Below, one piece after another: positions 20,262 to 32,199 of a DNA stretch of 50,225 nt (the stretch's first letter is position 1; each line of letters starts with the position of its first letter). This DNA is from Isohypsibius dastychi (lineage: Eukaryota; Tardigrada; Eutardigrada; Parachela; Isohypsibiidae): contig JAQIWT010000035.1 in NCBI GenBank assembly GCA_034696485.1, positions 1 to 50,225 on the forward strand, read 5' to 3'. A program made the position numbers and the translations under genes. The notes under the pieces are model-generated. The model did no database searches, was not told the origin of the DNA, and was given only the letters and a program-made list of their open reading frames with translations.

Positions 20262-23207
20262 ATGGAAGCCAAGAAACACGAAGGTTTCAAGAAACATATC
20301 GAATCAACTAATTTGCCCGTTCAAAACTTAATCAAGAATACAATCGTTCACGAGGACGGCTTTATCCGCGTCACAATTATGACACAGGCAGAACAATCCA
20401 TTGATATTTCATTCCCTCCCACCATGCAGAAAATTAGGTAAACGCTATTTCGATGGTGAGTGAGGGCTACAAAATTTCGAGTAGCTTTGAACCGAGGGAA
20501 TCATTTGTTCTGGAAGTCCAGGATATATGAGAGACATAACACAGAGCCTTTCCTTTTGATTGTCAAAACACATGTTCTGGTCCTCTTTGACTTCTGAAAT
20601 GGTTCTTTAGATCTGCTCACGCATCGCGAAGACGAATTTGCCAAAGTCCTGAGTTCAGTATACCCATCGCGAATCCCCCCCCCCCCACCGGGGTTCATCC
20701 CAGAGCTGCTAAAAAAAATGTGCAAGTCGGGGGGGGGGGGGGGGGGGGGCACTTTTTGCTGGTAGCAGCTGACTCCGCTCAGACAATATGGGTAGGCCAA
20801 CTGCTAGTTATCATGACGACCTAGATACGTTATTGTAACCACAGCCACAGCTCATAATCGAAACTGCGTTCAGCTCCCATCTTTAACATCGTCAGCAAGC
20901 AAAGTTGTAACGGAACCCACGAAGAAAAAACGATGACTTTCACGAAAACTGACCTTTTAGAATCTAAAGCTGCACCATCTGAAAATGCTCGAAGAATGCC
21001 ACCTGTTACTCCGTATACAGTCTACGCCGTTGCCGTGGAGCGGGCCCAACAACCAATGGCAAGGGTCGAGCAGCTTGCAAGTAAGACATCTGACCTAGAA
21101 CTACTGGCCATTGCGTATTTCGGTCGTTATACTTGATGATGAGCAAATGTGACGGTGATTCAGAGACTAATGATTCAATCCAATTGAGAGAAGTCTTTAT
21201 AGTGGACAACATTCATCTGGACAATACCATCACTTTCAAGTGGAAGATTAACAATTTTGCCTTGCTATCCATGAGACATAAAGAGCTGCGAAGTCAAGAA
21301 TTCAATGGACCTAAAGATACCAGGTGGCATTTCAATATTTTGATGCAGGATCCCCGCCAAAGGAAGGCTGAAGAGCGTTTTGTAGAAGGCCACCTCATTC
21401 TCTCACATTGCCCAGAATACGCACAAGGATTTCGGGTTCACGCAGGGCATCGTGTTTTTCCGGCGGAAGACGAATTCATGTCAACAGGCAGGTAACTCAC
21501 CATAATCATAAATAAAATATCCTTGGGGTCAACAGGAGATATGATTCAATACACTATCGATATTTAGACACAATATTAGTTACATCATTGTTCATGGAAA
21601 TACTATCATTTTTCGATTCATGACACTTTGTGGGGCATCTCTTGCAGTAATAGCTACCCTAGAAGTGCATCTGTCGCCGGCAGTTTTTTGAGTTGAGGGT
21701 TTTTGTTTTCGATTGAGCTCGTAGGTAAGAACTTTTGTAGTTTGTGGTTACGTGGTTATGGTATGGTCTAGTGAATGACGGTCTTGCGCTGTACATGTAC
21801 GTTGATCACTTCGCGAATCAAGAATCAATTCAAATACTCCATTCTCGGGATTAACTGCCTCCATGCCAGGTAAAATCAGTGAGTGACGCCCGGGCCAGTG
21901 AGATACACAGAGACCAGACCAGATGCACACTGGCCCGGACGTCACTCACTGATTTTATCTCGCATGGAGGCGGTTAATCCCGAGAACGGAGTACCGCATT
22001 TCTTTTGGATACAAGATATTTCATACGGTAGTGCACGAATTAGAAGCCCGGGCTTCTGTTCTTTCAAAGCAACTTTTCCAAAATGTCACGTGACGAAAAA
22101 GTGCGTTTTTTAAAGGGGGGCCCTGAAATAATCTCGGTTTTTTTGGGCTTCTATTTCGGGCGGGCTTCTAATTCGTGCACTACGGTAACTAAAGCTCTGA
22201 CTAGAACTCTGGAACTCTCTAAAGCTCTTCCATATGCGCCCACTTTCAAGAACGTCGAAACTGTGCAGTTAATGCACTCGACCTTGCTCCCCGGAAATAA
22301 TCTCCAGTTCTTGCGGAATAACCGAAACTCCGGATTTATCTGGATCGATTCAGTCAAGTGGCATTCTTACGCTTTTTTATTACAGCAGTGAACAAAGGAT
22401 CTTATAGAGAAGGTGGACGAATTTTTTAATTCAAGATGGTATGTTCCAGGTGCAGTAGCGACCGAAGACACCACCGCGCATACATCTCCCCCTGATCCCA
22501 ACTTCGTGTATTATTGTTGGCAGTATCCAAACAGTTTGACATCGTTGTTCACTGACAAGTGTGCTCTAAATGGTGCATTAAGGATAGCCGTTACCCTGAC
22601 GTTTGAAAGAGGGCATGAAGTCGATCGCTATCACCTCGATTGGAGGCCGCACTTCCCTGTTGACCTCGTACATGATATCACTGGGATGGGATTCCTGAAC
22701 GACTTACATTTTATCACATCGGACGGACATCGTGTTCTTGGGCATAAAGCTTATATGCGCCATGTATGCCCAACGCTCCGAGAAATAATTGATGCAACTG
22801 GATTATGTCCGGCGGAGATAGATTTGAATCAATTTCATAGCACGGCTGTGAAAGCATTTGTGCTATATTGTTATACCGGTGTTTTACATGAGATGATGAT
22901 CAAGGGATTCGGAGTGGAAGTGATTCGGCTTGGCTACATGTTCAGTTTACATGGTGTGATATCGGAAACTGCTGATTACCTTCTGAGAAACATTGATACC
23001 GAAGGTGCACTGAGATGCTTCAAACTTGCCAACGAATTTGGTGCTCATAACGCGCTGAGAAAAGCAGCGCTGAGCTCAATTGCCCGTTCAGGGGCTGATA
23101 TTGTAAACGAGAAACCAGACCGTCTTTCCGAATGTTTCACGAAAACAAATATTTCTGATCTCAGATGGCAGCTAATAAGCCTCAGATTTGGTGGTGGAGA
23201 CTGCTAA
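20262..23207 (+). CDS. MATH-BTB (SPOP-like) protein
   Basis: Exons joined by phase: 20262-20437, 20896-21080, 21164-21491, then a last exon ending at 23207; the join into the last exon is unresolved. Exon 3 encodes the first half of a MATH domain (TITFKWKINNFALLS, WHFNILMQD). The last exon supplies the MATH end (NGALRIAVTLTF) and a BTB domain (GFLNDLHFITSDGHRVLGHK, the AFVLYCYTG block) plus a BACK-like C-terminal segment. MATH-BTB proteins act as substrate adaptors of Cullin-3 ubiquitin ligases: MATH binds the substrate and BTB binds the cullin and dimerises. The gap between 21492 and about 22400 contains two MITEs and no clean exon in phase 2, so part of the MATH domain may be missing, skewed or the gene may be decaying. 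Confidence 0.68.
20676..20749. repeat. Poly-C and poly-G runs facing each other
   Basis: A run of C near 20677-20687 is followed about 40 bp later by a run of about 20 G (20729-20749), inside the first intron of the MATH-BTB model. The two could pair as a hairpin or form G-quadruplex structure; exact lengths in such runs are prone to assembly error. Confidence 0.6.
21835..21993. mobile_element. Near-perfect palindromic MITE with ~66-bp arms
   Basis: The arms 21835-21900 and about 21928-21993 are inverted copies with about five mismatches; the loop is under 30 bp. TA dinucleotides bound the ends (TACTCC at left, GGAGTA at right). It sits in the unresolved intron region of the MATH-BTB gene. 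Confidence 0.8.
22024..22187. mobile_element. MITE with ~27-bp TIRs
   Basis: The terminal repeats 22024-22050 and 22161-22187 match at 26 of 27 positions (core GTGCACGAATTAGAAGCCCG). TA flanks fit a Tc1/mariner-type origin. It lies 30 bp from the previous MITE, inside the same gene. Confidence 0.78.
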
Positions 23208-26204
23208 CAGATAAAAAAGTGCCGAGTGCAACCAGCTTGTGATACTAAAGTCGACTAGATGTGTCTTGGTTTTCAACGACCGATTTAACAACTCTTTGGA
23301 AAGATCTGTTCACTGACACTGCGTCTTTCAAAAGAAATTCGAGAATAGAGCATAATCATCAAAATTAGTTTGTGAGCGGGTCGATTCGTAGTTTCAGCAT
23401 TCCACCGAAACCAATAGTGGAGTTCATCAAACATGTTAGGGTTGTTGGCATAACCAACCGGTGAATCTCGATGGAAATGACGAAAATATCAACACTTGAC
23501 GTGATATCGTGAAATGTGCCATACCGGTGACCGTATGAGCTAACCGATTCGAAGTTCTGGTGTTAAAACTCAGAAGATTCATTTAGTTCAATAATATATA
23601 TATAATAATTCAATATTCATTTAATAATTTTTCAGGTGAAATTCACAGAGTTTTTGCTTCGAAATTGCTCAGGGTATTTTATCTCGACTGAGAATCTAGC
23701 TAAGACGAATCTGTTCTCAAAAATATGTAGATAGCTGTCGTTGCTGTTCACCAGTCTTAGTGGCCGTCTGACCTGTACCATTCATCACCTTTCCAGGAAT
23801 TATCTATGTTACAATAAGAACTTAAATTATTGACCATTTTCAAAGAACAATGAGAAGAGCCACTCTCTCAGCGTTAGGGATTTCGCACAGGTTCCTCGAG
23901 GAACAGAGTGAAACGACCAGTGTTGCACAAACCTTCACTCGTTCATATGCGCTATGCGTTTGTTGGATGAAACGCGATTTTCGTTTAGAACGATTTTTAT
24001 TACGAACAAGAATGGGGCTGCACACTCTTGGTCACAGATTGTTGCATCTCCTAATCGAATAAATTTGCAAGAAGTACCCCGGTGATCAAAAAATGTGCGG
24101 AAAGATTTATTTCCGGGCTTTCCGCCGGACATTTTGCCGGTTGAATTTACCTGGCAAAACGTCACCCTTATTTCTGATTAATTTTTGCCCTTGCGGATGA
24201 TTTTTTTGTTTTGCACGACAAAATTGTGCCTTGAACGACAAAAAAAATCCTCGACAGGTGAAATGGTGCGTTCGGATGAATCTACCAAATAAACTTGAAA
24301 ACACGCCGGTTCGGGTAAATTCATGATTCCGATTATTCGAAGTGAGATCACAACATTGTATGAACCTCAATGAGCCAAGATAACGAAGTTCCAGCGAGAA
24401 TGAAGTTGGTACAGTTTGAAAAAAACAGCTACCACCGTGAGAACACAGGTTGTTCAACAGCACAAACATCTACGGTGAAGCCTCGGTTTGGGGTCACTAA
24501 CGCAGCCATTCATGTATCAAACCAGGAATGTGAGGAACAGTTCTCTCTGTTTCTTTCTGGCTTCCCATCGTCGAGCTGCAGCTGATGCCAGTCAACGAAG
24601 CGTACCTTGAAAGTCACGAATAAGTTCTGCCGATCACACTTTACTGAAACCGGAGCTTCCAGTCGACTCTGGATCTTCTGCGGATTATGCATAATTAAGA
24701 TCTTGAACAGTCTAAAGTTGATTGCGAGCAAAAATTGAGAGCCCGTGTTTCTAGACTAAGCTTTTAGCGTTAGCAGCAGTCACCAACTTTCATATTATAG
24801 TGAAAGGAACGGCAAGAATTCCAGTTTTCAAAGTGTTCACCTGGGCAATTTTTCTGTATCGAGGTCCTTCCGCTGTTCGCTATAATCCTCACAAACGGCT
24901 TACTTAGTTTCCGAAATATACATAACAAATGCGTTAACTATTGTGCAAATGCGTGAAAGTTCAGTTTGTTTCAGTGAGATACCAAGAGCAAAAATAAGCA
25001 ACTTGCAAATCTTTGCACAACCAGCCCTTGAGAAGTCAAATGGTAGTTTGTCTCACAAAACATGACCCTGAAACTTTTCCAATATGGCGTACAATGAATA
25101 CTGCGCCGATGGAATGAACATTCTGCATTCGAGCTGTGAGCTCCCCCGACAGACGTCAGAGATCCCAGTTTTCTTGAAGCTCGTCCTGAAAATAGAACAG
25201 TAGGAGGTGAGAGCAAGGCGGAGGAGCACCAGCACAGATCTCCAAACCAAAGTTAAGGTTCCCTGCAGATATCTGAACGATTCGCCTCTCGGAACGGTCG
25301 AAAGTTTCACAGCTCCAACGCTGATTGCGCGATATAAAACAGACTACTAATTCGTACATTTTCTACCTGCACAGCATCATCCCAATCGGCTTCTTCTCAC
25401 TTTCTGTTACAGCCAAAATGATAGGACTGTACCCAGGAATGGAACATAATCTCTTTCAAGGCACAGAGGCTGCATAAGGGCATGATAATTATTGTAGGTT
25501 AACGGCAGTGACAGGTCCAGCCAGGTCAGTCTGGAAATGATTTGCAGACCGCGGCCCAACCTAATTGCAGACCGCTTCCAGACCGCGGTCCAAGCAAAGT
25601 TTGAGCATATTTTTCAAAGAAAGACTTTCGGATCCTGGCACAATTCTGAATTTTGTTGCTCCAACATTTTTTCCCCGCTATCTAGTTCCCATCGTTCAAA
25701 TGTCTTGCTGATACTTTTGAGTTAGGACATAACAGGGTAGAAGAGTCAAACGTCGTGGTCAAATTTTCTAAAATGATGTGGACCACCAGAAAGGAGTTTT
25801 TCGGAATCCAGAATGGAAAATCCGCCATTACGCTTCTGGTGACGATTGTGGACTCACTTGGCAAGGAATCTAACTCAACTAAGTTTGTGAACAAACAAAA
25901 GGCTAGAGCCTTTCGGTAGTATTCTTTTCGTGTCGATCTGTGCGATGAGGCATAAGTGTTGTGCATTCAGAGTCTGATCAGATAGATCTGGTGGACACTG
26001 TACTGCGCAGGTGATGTCATTTGCTGTTTGCTTCTTTGTCCGTCCACGTTCGTGTAGTACTCGAGCACTTACTCGAGAGTCTGTTCTGTCTCATCCTCAT
26101 TCGTTTTTCTCCCAAGAGTTTTCGATATTCGATATTGAATATTTAGATATGGCATGTGTTGTACATGACCTCGAAAAATCAGACAGCGTTTCTGTATGCC
26201 AGTG
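23208..26204. other. 3 kb without a recognised gene
   Basis: Short frames on both strands lack domains or paired splice sites. A small repeat of GCAGACCGC words occurs at about 25540-25600. Confidence 0.45.
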
Positions 26205-26510
26205 GGTTCATGTCCCACACTGGGATACGTGGGACATGTGCGACAAGTCGTCCCACAGTATCCCACACAGTCGTCCCACAGTATCCCACACGTCCCGTCC
26301 CACAGTATCCCACACGTCCTACAGGTCCAACAGTGTGGGATAAGAACACAGTTGTCCCACCATATCCCAAACATCCCGTATCCCACAGTGTGGGACATGA
26401 ACACGAGCGTCCCACAGTATCTCTACGTCACACAGTGTGGAACAGGCGCCAGTTCATCCTTCAGTATCTTAGACATCCCACAAATTCCACAGCATGTGGG
26501 ACAGTCATGA
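26205..26510. repeat. GTCCCACA-word array with both orientations
   Basis: The phrases GTCCCACA and TATCCCACA and their complements TGTGGGAC/TGTGGGATA recur more than a dozen times with irregular 10-25 bp spacing. Adjacent forward and inverted words (for example TCCCACAGTGTGGGACA) can form small hairpins. The long open frames across this area are by-products of the repeat. Confidence 0.75.
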
Positions 26511-26583
26511 AAATCTTGTCAAATTTTTCGAACAGGTGTACAAGACAGGCCATTCGTTTTTCAGGAACTTTCTGTCATCAAGA

Positions 26584-26875
26584 ATGCCTCGCACACGCCG
26601 TTTTGCACGACAGCGTACGCCTTCATCTCCAGAGGAGTCACAGGAATGCTCAGTTCCAACGGTGTACCAACTACCAACTCGTATCCCGATCACCGAAACG
26701 ACGAAAGGCCTCCCTTTTCAACTCGAGAACCACCAAGAAAACTCGAAACTCTCCGCCTGGAGATAAAATTGAGCAGCTGAAAGATCAGATCGCGGAGCTG
26801 CGCAGTTCGTTGACTAACATGAAACCCATCTTTCCTTCTTCTTTGAACAAATCTCCAACAGGTGAGAAACGCTAA
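26584..26875 (+). CDS. Possible exon with a short coiled coil
   Basis: An ATG at 26584 starts a basic peptide (MPRTRRFARQRTP). In another plus frame the region encodes PKRRKASLF followed by a heptad-like helix (IEQLKDQIAELRSSL) ending at a GTGAGA donor at 26859. The amino-acid composition looks coding, but I could not connect exons or recognise a domain. It may be a gene fragment carried with the adjacent repeats. Confidence 0.25.
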
Positions 26876-27348
26876 TAATCCATTGTTGTTTTACCCCAGC
26901 TTGTTCGAAAACCTATTAATTGCCATGTGATAAATATATAACAACAATGTAGGACCAAAGGAGGTACGCGACTTACGGGCGCGTGTAGCCGTCAAGATTG
27001 TCCGGATGTCCGGGTGCCGGCGGACAATCTTGCCCGGCAGGAATGTCCTGTTTTCGGCAGGAATGTCCTGTTTTCGGCAAGATTGTCCTGTGTTGGATAT
27101 AAATTCCCGAAACCCTGAAAGCACTTACTTCCATGCACTGAATAAATGTTCGAACATGGGCAGGCTATTTGGGGAACAGTCACGGCCCAAGATAGGTTTG
27201 CAGTATTGCATTTGAATTCGTTTCCCGAATATATTCAGATCCGAACAACAAGCATAATATCCAAATCGACCGAATACAATTGGTTCAATTTGGTGCAGAT
27301 CGATTCAATAAGTCGGCAAAATTGGTCCAGAGGGGCAGTTTTTTTGTC

Positions 27349-27386
27349 TCCCCCCCCCCCCCCCCCAAGGGGAGGGGGACTTTACA
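27349..27386. repeat. Poly-C run followed by a G-rich stretch
   Basis: About 17 C (27350-27366) are followed by AAGGGGAGGGGG. It resembles the C/G-run loci at 20676, 44792 and 45374. Confidence 0.6.
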
Positions 27387-28639
27387 GCCGTACCGCAAAT
27401 CGACACCCTTAAGTATCCTTGAAAAAAGTATGAAAAAGTCAGCCTGGCCAGTGTCTTTTCTGGCCACAGGGTCTGTCTGTCCCTTTGCAAATTCATACTT
27501 TTGGATCTCTGGTCTCTATCAAATGTCTCTCGCTCACGTTAAATTTCGCCCACTCACCAACTCACTAAGTCATCCACTCGTCCACATACTCACCCATTCA
27601 TTCACCCACCCATCACTTTTGCCATGTTTTCTGCTTTCTGTATTATTTTTATTCTCGACATTCATTTCGGATATCTTTGTTGTGTCTTTCTTTCATTTTT
27701 TCTTCAGTCAGGAGTTTGTGTTATCCATCAGATCCACCATCCTTTGCTCTATTATTTCTCGTCCTCAAAATGTTGATGTAAGTTGAGAATGTTTGTTATG
27801 ATTTTCTGAATTCTCAAAGTCTCGCTCATAGATCTTTCAGCATCCCCACAACATTCTCTCATCGCTCGATATGTATGATATAACGACTTGCAAATGGTAC
27901 TGAACCTTTTTTTTTGAGTTTTGTGTTGATAGAATGTTACTGAAGATGCGCAGCGAGAGGAATAACGAGCAGAGGATTAGCTGGAAGATGGCGCAAAAGA
28001 TGGAGACAAGGACTTGTAAAATCATCGCCAAAGATATTGCTCGTTTTGGAGTAGACGCATTCATCCAAAACACTTGGTATTTCTCACATTCTGCATATCC
28101 GATATCAGCAACGTGAGTTGAGTAGATTTCACTTGTTAGAATAGAAGTCATTTTTCTCACTTCCGGTTGCTTTATCTGTCATTGATCAGAGCAACGATAA
28201 CTCGTTTTTTTGGAACGTCTATTGAAAGTCACGTATTTTTATAATCGATGAAAAATATTTTTACCTCGCTTGGACTCAATCTTAGGTTTATCTTGATAGT
28301 TCAAAATTTTTGCCGATTTCCCAAGATCGTTTTGTTTTCATGTAATTTATTATGTTGCATAAAACTAGCAAGTCAGTCTTTCTCTGCGGGAAAGCACGGG
28401 AATTTTGCAGGTTATGTAGAATTAGTCAGAAACTGTCAGAGATCAGCAAAATAATGCACGATTTATCCAGAGAAAGAAAGAGAATGATATATGTTCATTT
28501 TTCTATCATATTGCGTTCAAGTTTGTTGTCATTTTAATTCTACAAGGTTTTGTTTTTTCACATTTTTATTCTGCCGAATCAACCGGTCTATTATTACCGA
28601 AATTCTTCTAACAACCGGAAATACAAAATCGAACTTCCC

Positions 28640-29760
28640 TGAAATTATAAAAAAAATCAGAAAATCAAAAGCTATCAAGTACGGTGAAGTTGGTCATAGC
28701 TAATTACTAATAAGTAAGCTGATAGTTTTTGACTTTTTGGGGTAAATTTGAGTTGTTTGATCACGGATCCCGTGCAATTACGGTGTCCGATCGTTTTATG
28801 ATTTATAGCTCGTTACTAATCAGTATGCTGATTTTTATACAAAGTAATGATGGGGGTAGTTTTAAACTTCAATGCTTGAATACTCTTCGCGTTTCCTGAT
28901 TTTTGGCACTAGGATTTCTAGTTGGAGTTGGAATGATTTCAAATATATTCATCAGGGTTATGTAATGGCGTTTTACCGCATTGTAGTCAAATTGTTTTCA
29001 AGTATTTCGTGTGTAATGAACCTTCTTGAGCAATAAAAAAATGCTAATTTGTGTTTGTAATGAAGTTGTCGAATGAACCCGGAATTGACCAAACGGAAAT
29101 AAGGGCATCGAGTCTTCAAAATAATAGACTGTTTTCATGGTAAAGACTGCCTTCCTAACTTGCGGTTGATGATAAAAATCCCCCTGCAAAGAACCGCAAC
29201 GTCCTGATATCATATCAAGCACAATCTCAAGCATTCGATTTCGAGGTTCGGCAGTCCGTAATTGACTTTTTTTTGATTTTCAGATTTTTCTGCGATTTAT
29301 ATCTGATTACTGATTAGTGTTCAGATAATTTTTGATTTTATGGACTTAAATTGAAATAATCATTCACGGATTTGGTGCAAGTTCCGTTTCTCTTAATGTT
29401 TTCAATGTTATTTTCAATGATTGTTCCTTGAGTGCTGATTACTCATTAGAATACGCTTATCAACAAGTAGTATACATATTCTTTTCGACATAACAGATTG
29501 AACATGAAATGATTAATTACGGATTTTTGTGCAAGCTCCGTTTTTGTGTGTTGTGATGGGTTTCTCGAAATAATTTTCCATGATTGTTTTTTTATTTTTT
29601 GGCTTATTTTCGTTTAGTGCTGATTACTGAATAGATTACGATACTTACTTTTCAATATACAATATTCAATATATTTTCTCGGCTTTGTGGATTGAACTTG
29701 TAATGATTAATTACGGATTTTGGGCAAACTTTGTTTTTGTAGGGTTTTGATGGTTTTTCG
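28640..29760. repeat. Degenerate 150-190 bp tandem units
   Basis: Related blocks containing GATTAATTACGGATTTT or a variant, then GTGCAAG-CCGTTTTTGTG and GCTGATTACT, recur near 28760, 29355, 29508 and 29700. Copies are diverged, so the period is approximate. No coding capacity. Confidence 0.5.
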
Positions 29761-29765
29761 AATTA

Positions 29766-29932
29766 ACTGTACTGTCTCCATGCTTTTGGCCACTTTTTGG
29801 ACCGTGGTGATAATTTACCACTGGATCAACAAGCCATCGTACGGTGGTACCCTGACTCGTTAAGGTAAAATGGCCGGGGGTAAATTACCACCAAGGTCCA
29901 AAAAGTGGCCAAAAGCATCGAGACGGTACAGT
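29766..29932. mobile_element. MITE with 38-bp TIRs
   Basis: The repeats 29766-29803 and 29895-29932 match at 36 of 38 positions (ACTGTACTGTCTC end, GGCCACTTTTTGGACC core). The inner part continues as an imperfect palindrome with AATTTACCAC and its complement. It shares the terminal CTGTAC with the MITE at 19959. Confidence 0.8.
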
Positions 29933-31185
29933 ATTCTCCATAATGTTTATTTTTGATTTAATGGCTTTTTTTCGTTTTGGTGCTGAAAACTACTTTGTAT
30001 ACGGTAACAACTAAATAATATACAAAGTTTTTCTCGAATTTATTTGAAAAATAATTTTAGCAATAATAATAATAATAATTTGAAATAATTAATAGTGTTC
30101 TATTCGTATATTCTTATCTTACTAAAAATTTTTCTTTGCTGAAGTCACTTCAAGGGCAAAGGAATGTAAAATTCCACCGGAAAATAATTCACAAGTAATC
30201 AACAAATTTCTATGGTGACAGCACAAGCAAAATTTGTAACGTTAAACAAAAATAATTAAAAAGGAAGACAAATAAAAATGCTTGTTATTTTACAGAGATG
30301 AACGAAAATATGTGCCGTAGCAAGAGGGACATCAAATAATATGAACCATAATAAAACTGAATCCAGAAAAGATGGGGGGACATTATACTTGGGAGAACCT
30401 CGAGGTTCTACCGAATATCAAAAGACCTCGAGGTTTTTCGCAGGTATATTTACCTAAACTTAGTTGATTCGACCCAACCAATGTTTTCAATGTTAGGGAG
30501 TCTTTTATTCTGGACCTGGATTTCTCGCTCCACCTTTTTTGGTGAAACTTCAATGGAAGTAAAACGTAGACGACGTAGAAAACGTAAAAGACCGGTATTG
30601 CCATTCGGTTGATCGCAAACATGAATTGTCAACCAGCCAGTTCGGTTATGGAATCCCTATCCGAACCGGCTGGTTGAAATATTTGGGATATTTGGTTGGG
30701 ATATTTGTGTATGTGTCAATGCCGACCTTGCGTCGTTCAGAAGTGCGACTGCTCGAGTACGAGGTGCTTTGTTTATCTTGCTTGAAATTCAGAACAACTT
30801 CTCGATTCAGCTTCTGGGTCATCTACTCTTTTTTAATCTGGTGTTTTAACTACGAAGTTCACCCCTATGATGCAGTGTTGGGAATGAAAGTAATCTGCAC
30901 CATAAGAATAAAAGTCGAACTTCAAATATCCTGCCCATGTTCGAACATTTATTCAGTGCATGGAAGTAAGTGCTTTCAGGGTTTCGGGAATTTATATCCA
31001 ACACAGGAAAATCTTGCCGAAAACAGGACATTCCTGCCGAAAACAGGACATTGCTGCCGGGCAAGATTGTCCGCCGGCACCCGGACACCCGGACAATCTT
31101 GACGGCTACAGGCGAGTTGTCGCTTTCTGCAGTTGTCCATGGCGAGTTATCGCGGTACGAGTTGTCAATGGCGAAGTGTCCAACT

Positions 31186-31660
31186 ACCGGAAACTTTGTT
31201 TGGGAAACTTTAGCAAAGTTGCCCTCCTTGTTCCATCTTCAAGTTTTCAGCACAAGAGTGCCAGCAACTGATTGTTACGCTCATCTGAATGGTTCTGGCT
31301 TCATTCCTGTGACAATTATATATTAAAAAATTAACCAGAATGTCAAATGGCCAAAATCAATTACGTAGGTCCGATGGCGATATATGCTGTGCCCAAATCT
31401 TCGCCGAAAATGCGATTTTGGAATGCAATGATAAATTGGTTAGATGCTCATTTAATCCTCATGAGAGGCTGGCGAAGATCTGTTGCGAAAAGTTAGCAAC
31501 GTTTCCCTCCCTCACTATACGGACCCATCGGGAGACAATCAAGGCAACTTTGCCAAAAGTTAGCAAAGTTACCCTCACTATACAAAGTGATAGGGGAGCA
31601 TGGACGGAAACTTTGCCAAAAGTCAGCAAAATACCTTCACTAAACAAAGCAATTGGGTAA
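31186..31660 (+). mobile_element. GGGAAACTTT repeat family, copy 1
   Basis: The unit runs: GGGAAACTTT/CCCTCCTTGTT words, a block reading TDCYAHLNGSGFIPVTI, a block reading RSDGDICCAQIFAEN, then words of the AAAGTTACCCTCACTATAC type. The same order recurs at 32060-33815 (interrupted) and at 45545-46165, so it is one dispersed element. The internal ORF 31340-31660 is 106 residues, looks partly coding and may be a captured exon; no known domain is recognised. Confidence 0.6.
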
Positions 31661-32199
31661 CAACGTATGGAATCTTTACGAGAAGGTTCCGTCGTTGGTC
31701 AGACATGATGAAAAACACCATCATGGACAGAACGTAACAAGATTCGTTGAAAAACGGCAGTTGGTACACAGGTCGCCCAAACCGAACACTATCGGCAATC
31801 TCAAAGGCTTCCTTATCTCTCTGACGTTCCTTGCACCGACTCACTCACGGCGCTGATGCGATTTGGCGCTCCGGTGCCAAATCACGGGATCAATGTGTGA
31901 TTCTTCCTTGCAGCGACTTCTGAACAAAACGACGGGGGCATCGTTCTGGTTGATTCTAGATCATTCATCCGGTTTTTCTGCAAACCAGAGTCACTTCCTA
32001 TAAAGTTTCTGCTACAGTCACCCATATTATCTGCCTATAAACAAACAGCTTTTCCCTTCATCCCAGTTACCCAGGGAAACTTTGTTTGGGAAACTTTAAC
32101 AGAGTTACCCTCCTTGTTCCCTCTTCAAATTTTCAGCAGAAGAGTGACAGGAAAAAATTGTCACGCTCATCTGAATGGTTATGGCTTCACACCTGTGAC

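Larger units (their letters stand above)
26984..31110. mobile_element. 4.1 kb segment bounded by 187-bp inverted repeats
   Basis: The sequence 26984-27170 and the reverse complement of 30924-31110 align over 187 bp without gaps and with about five mismatches. Each copy contains iterated GGCAGGAATGTCCTG phrases and the same gene-like end carrying a GAAGTAAGT sequence that resembles a splice donor. The 3.7 kb between has no recognisable transposase, is AT-rich and contains tandem-like repeats and a MITE. This could be a large non-autonomous element or two independent copies of one repeat inserted in opposite orientation; equal length and near identity favour recent origin. Confidence 0.6.

Noticed and set aside
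26069-26504. Several overlapping ORFs rich in CGILW or PTVSHT
   Set aside because: They follow the GTCCCACA word array in different frames and have no independent coding evidence.
27280-27786. 168-residue plus-strand ORF across the poly-C run
   Set aside because: It contains a homopolymer and low-complexity Ser/Phe/His stretches, with no domain or splice support.
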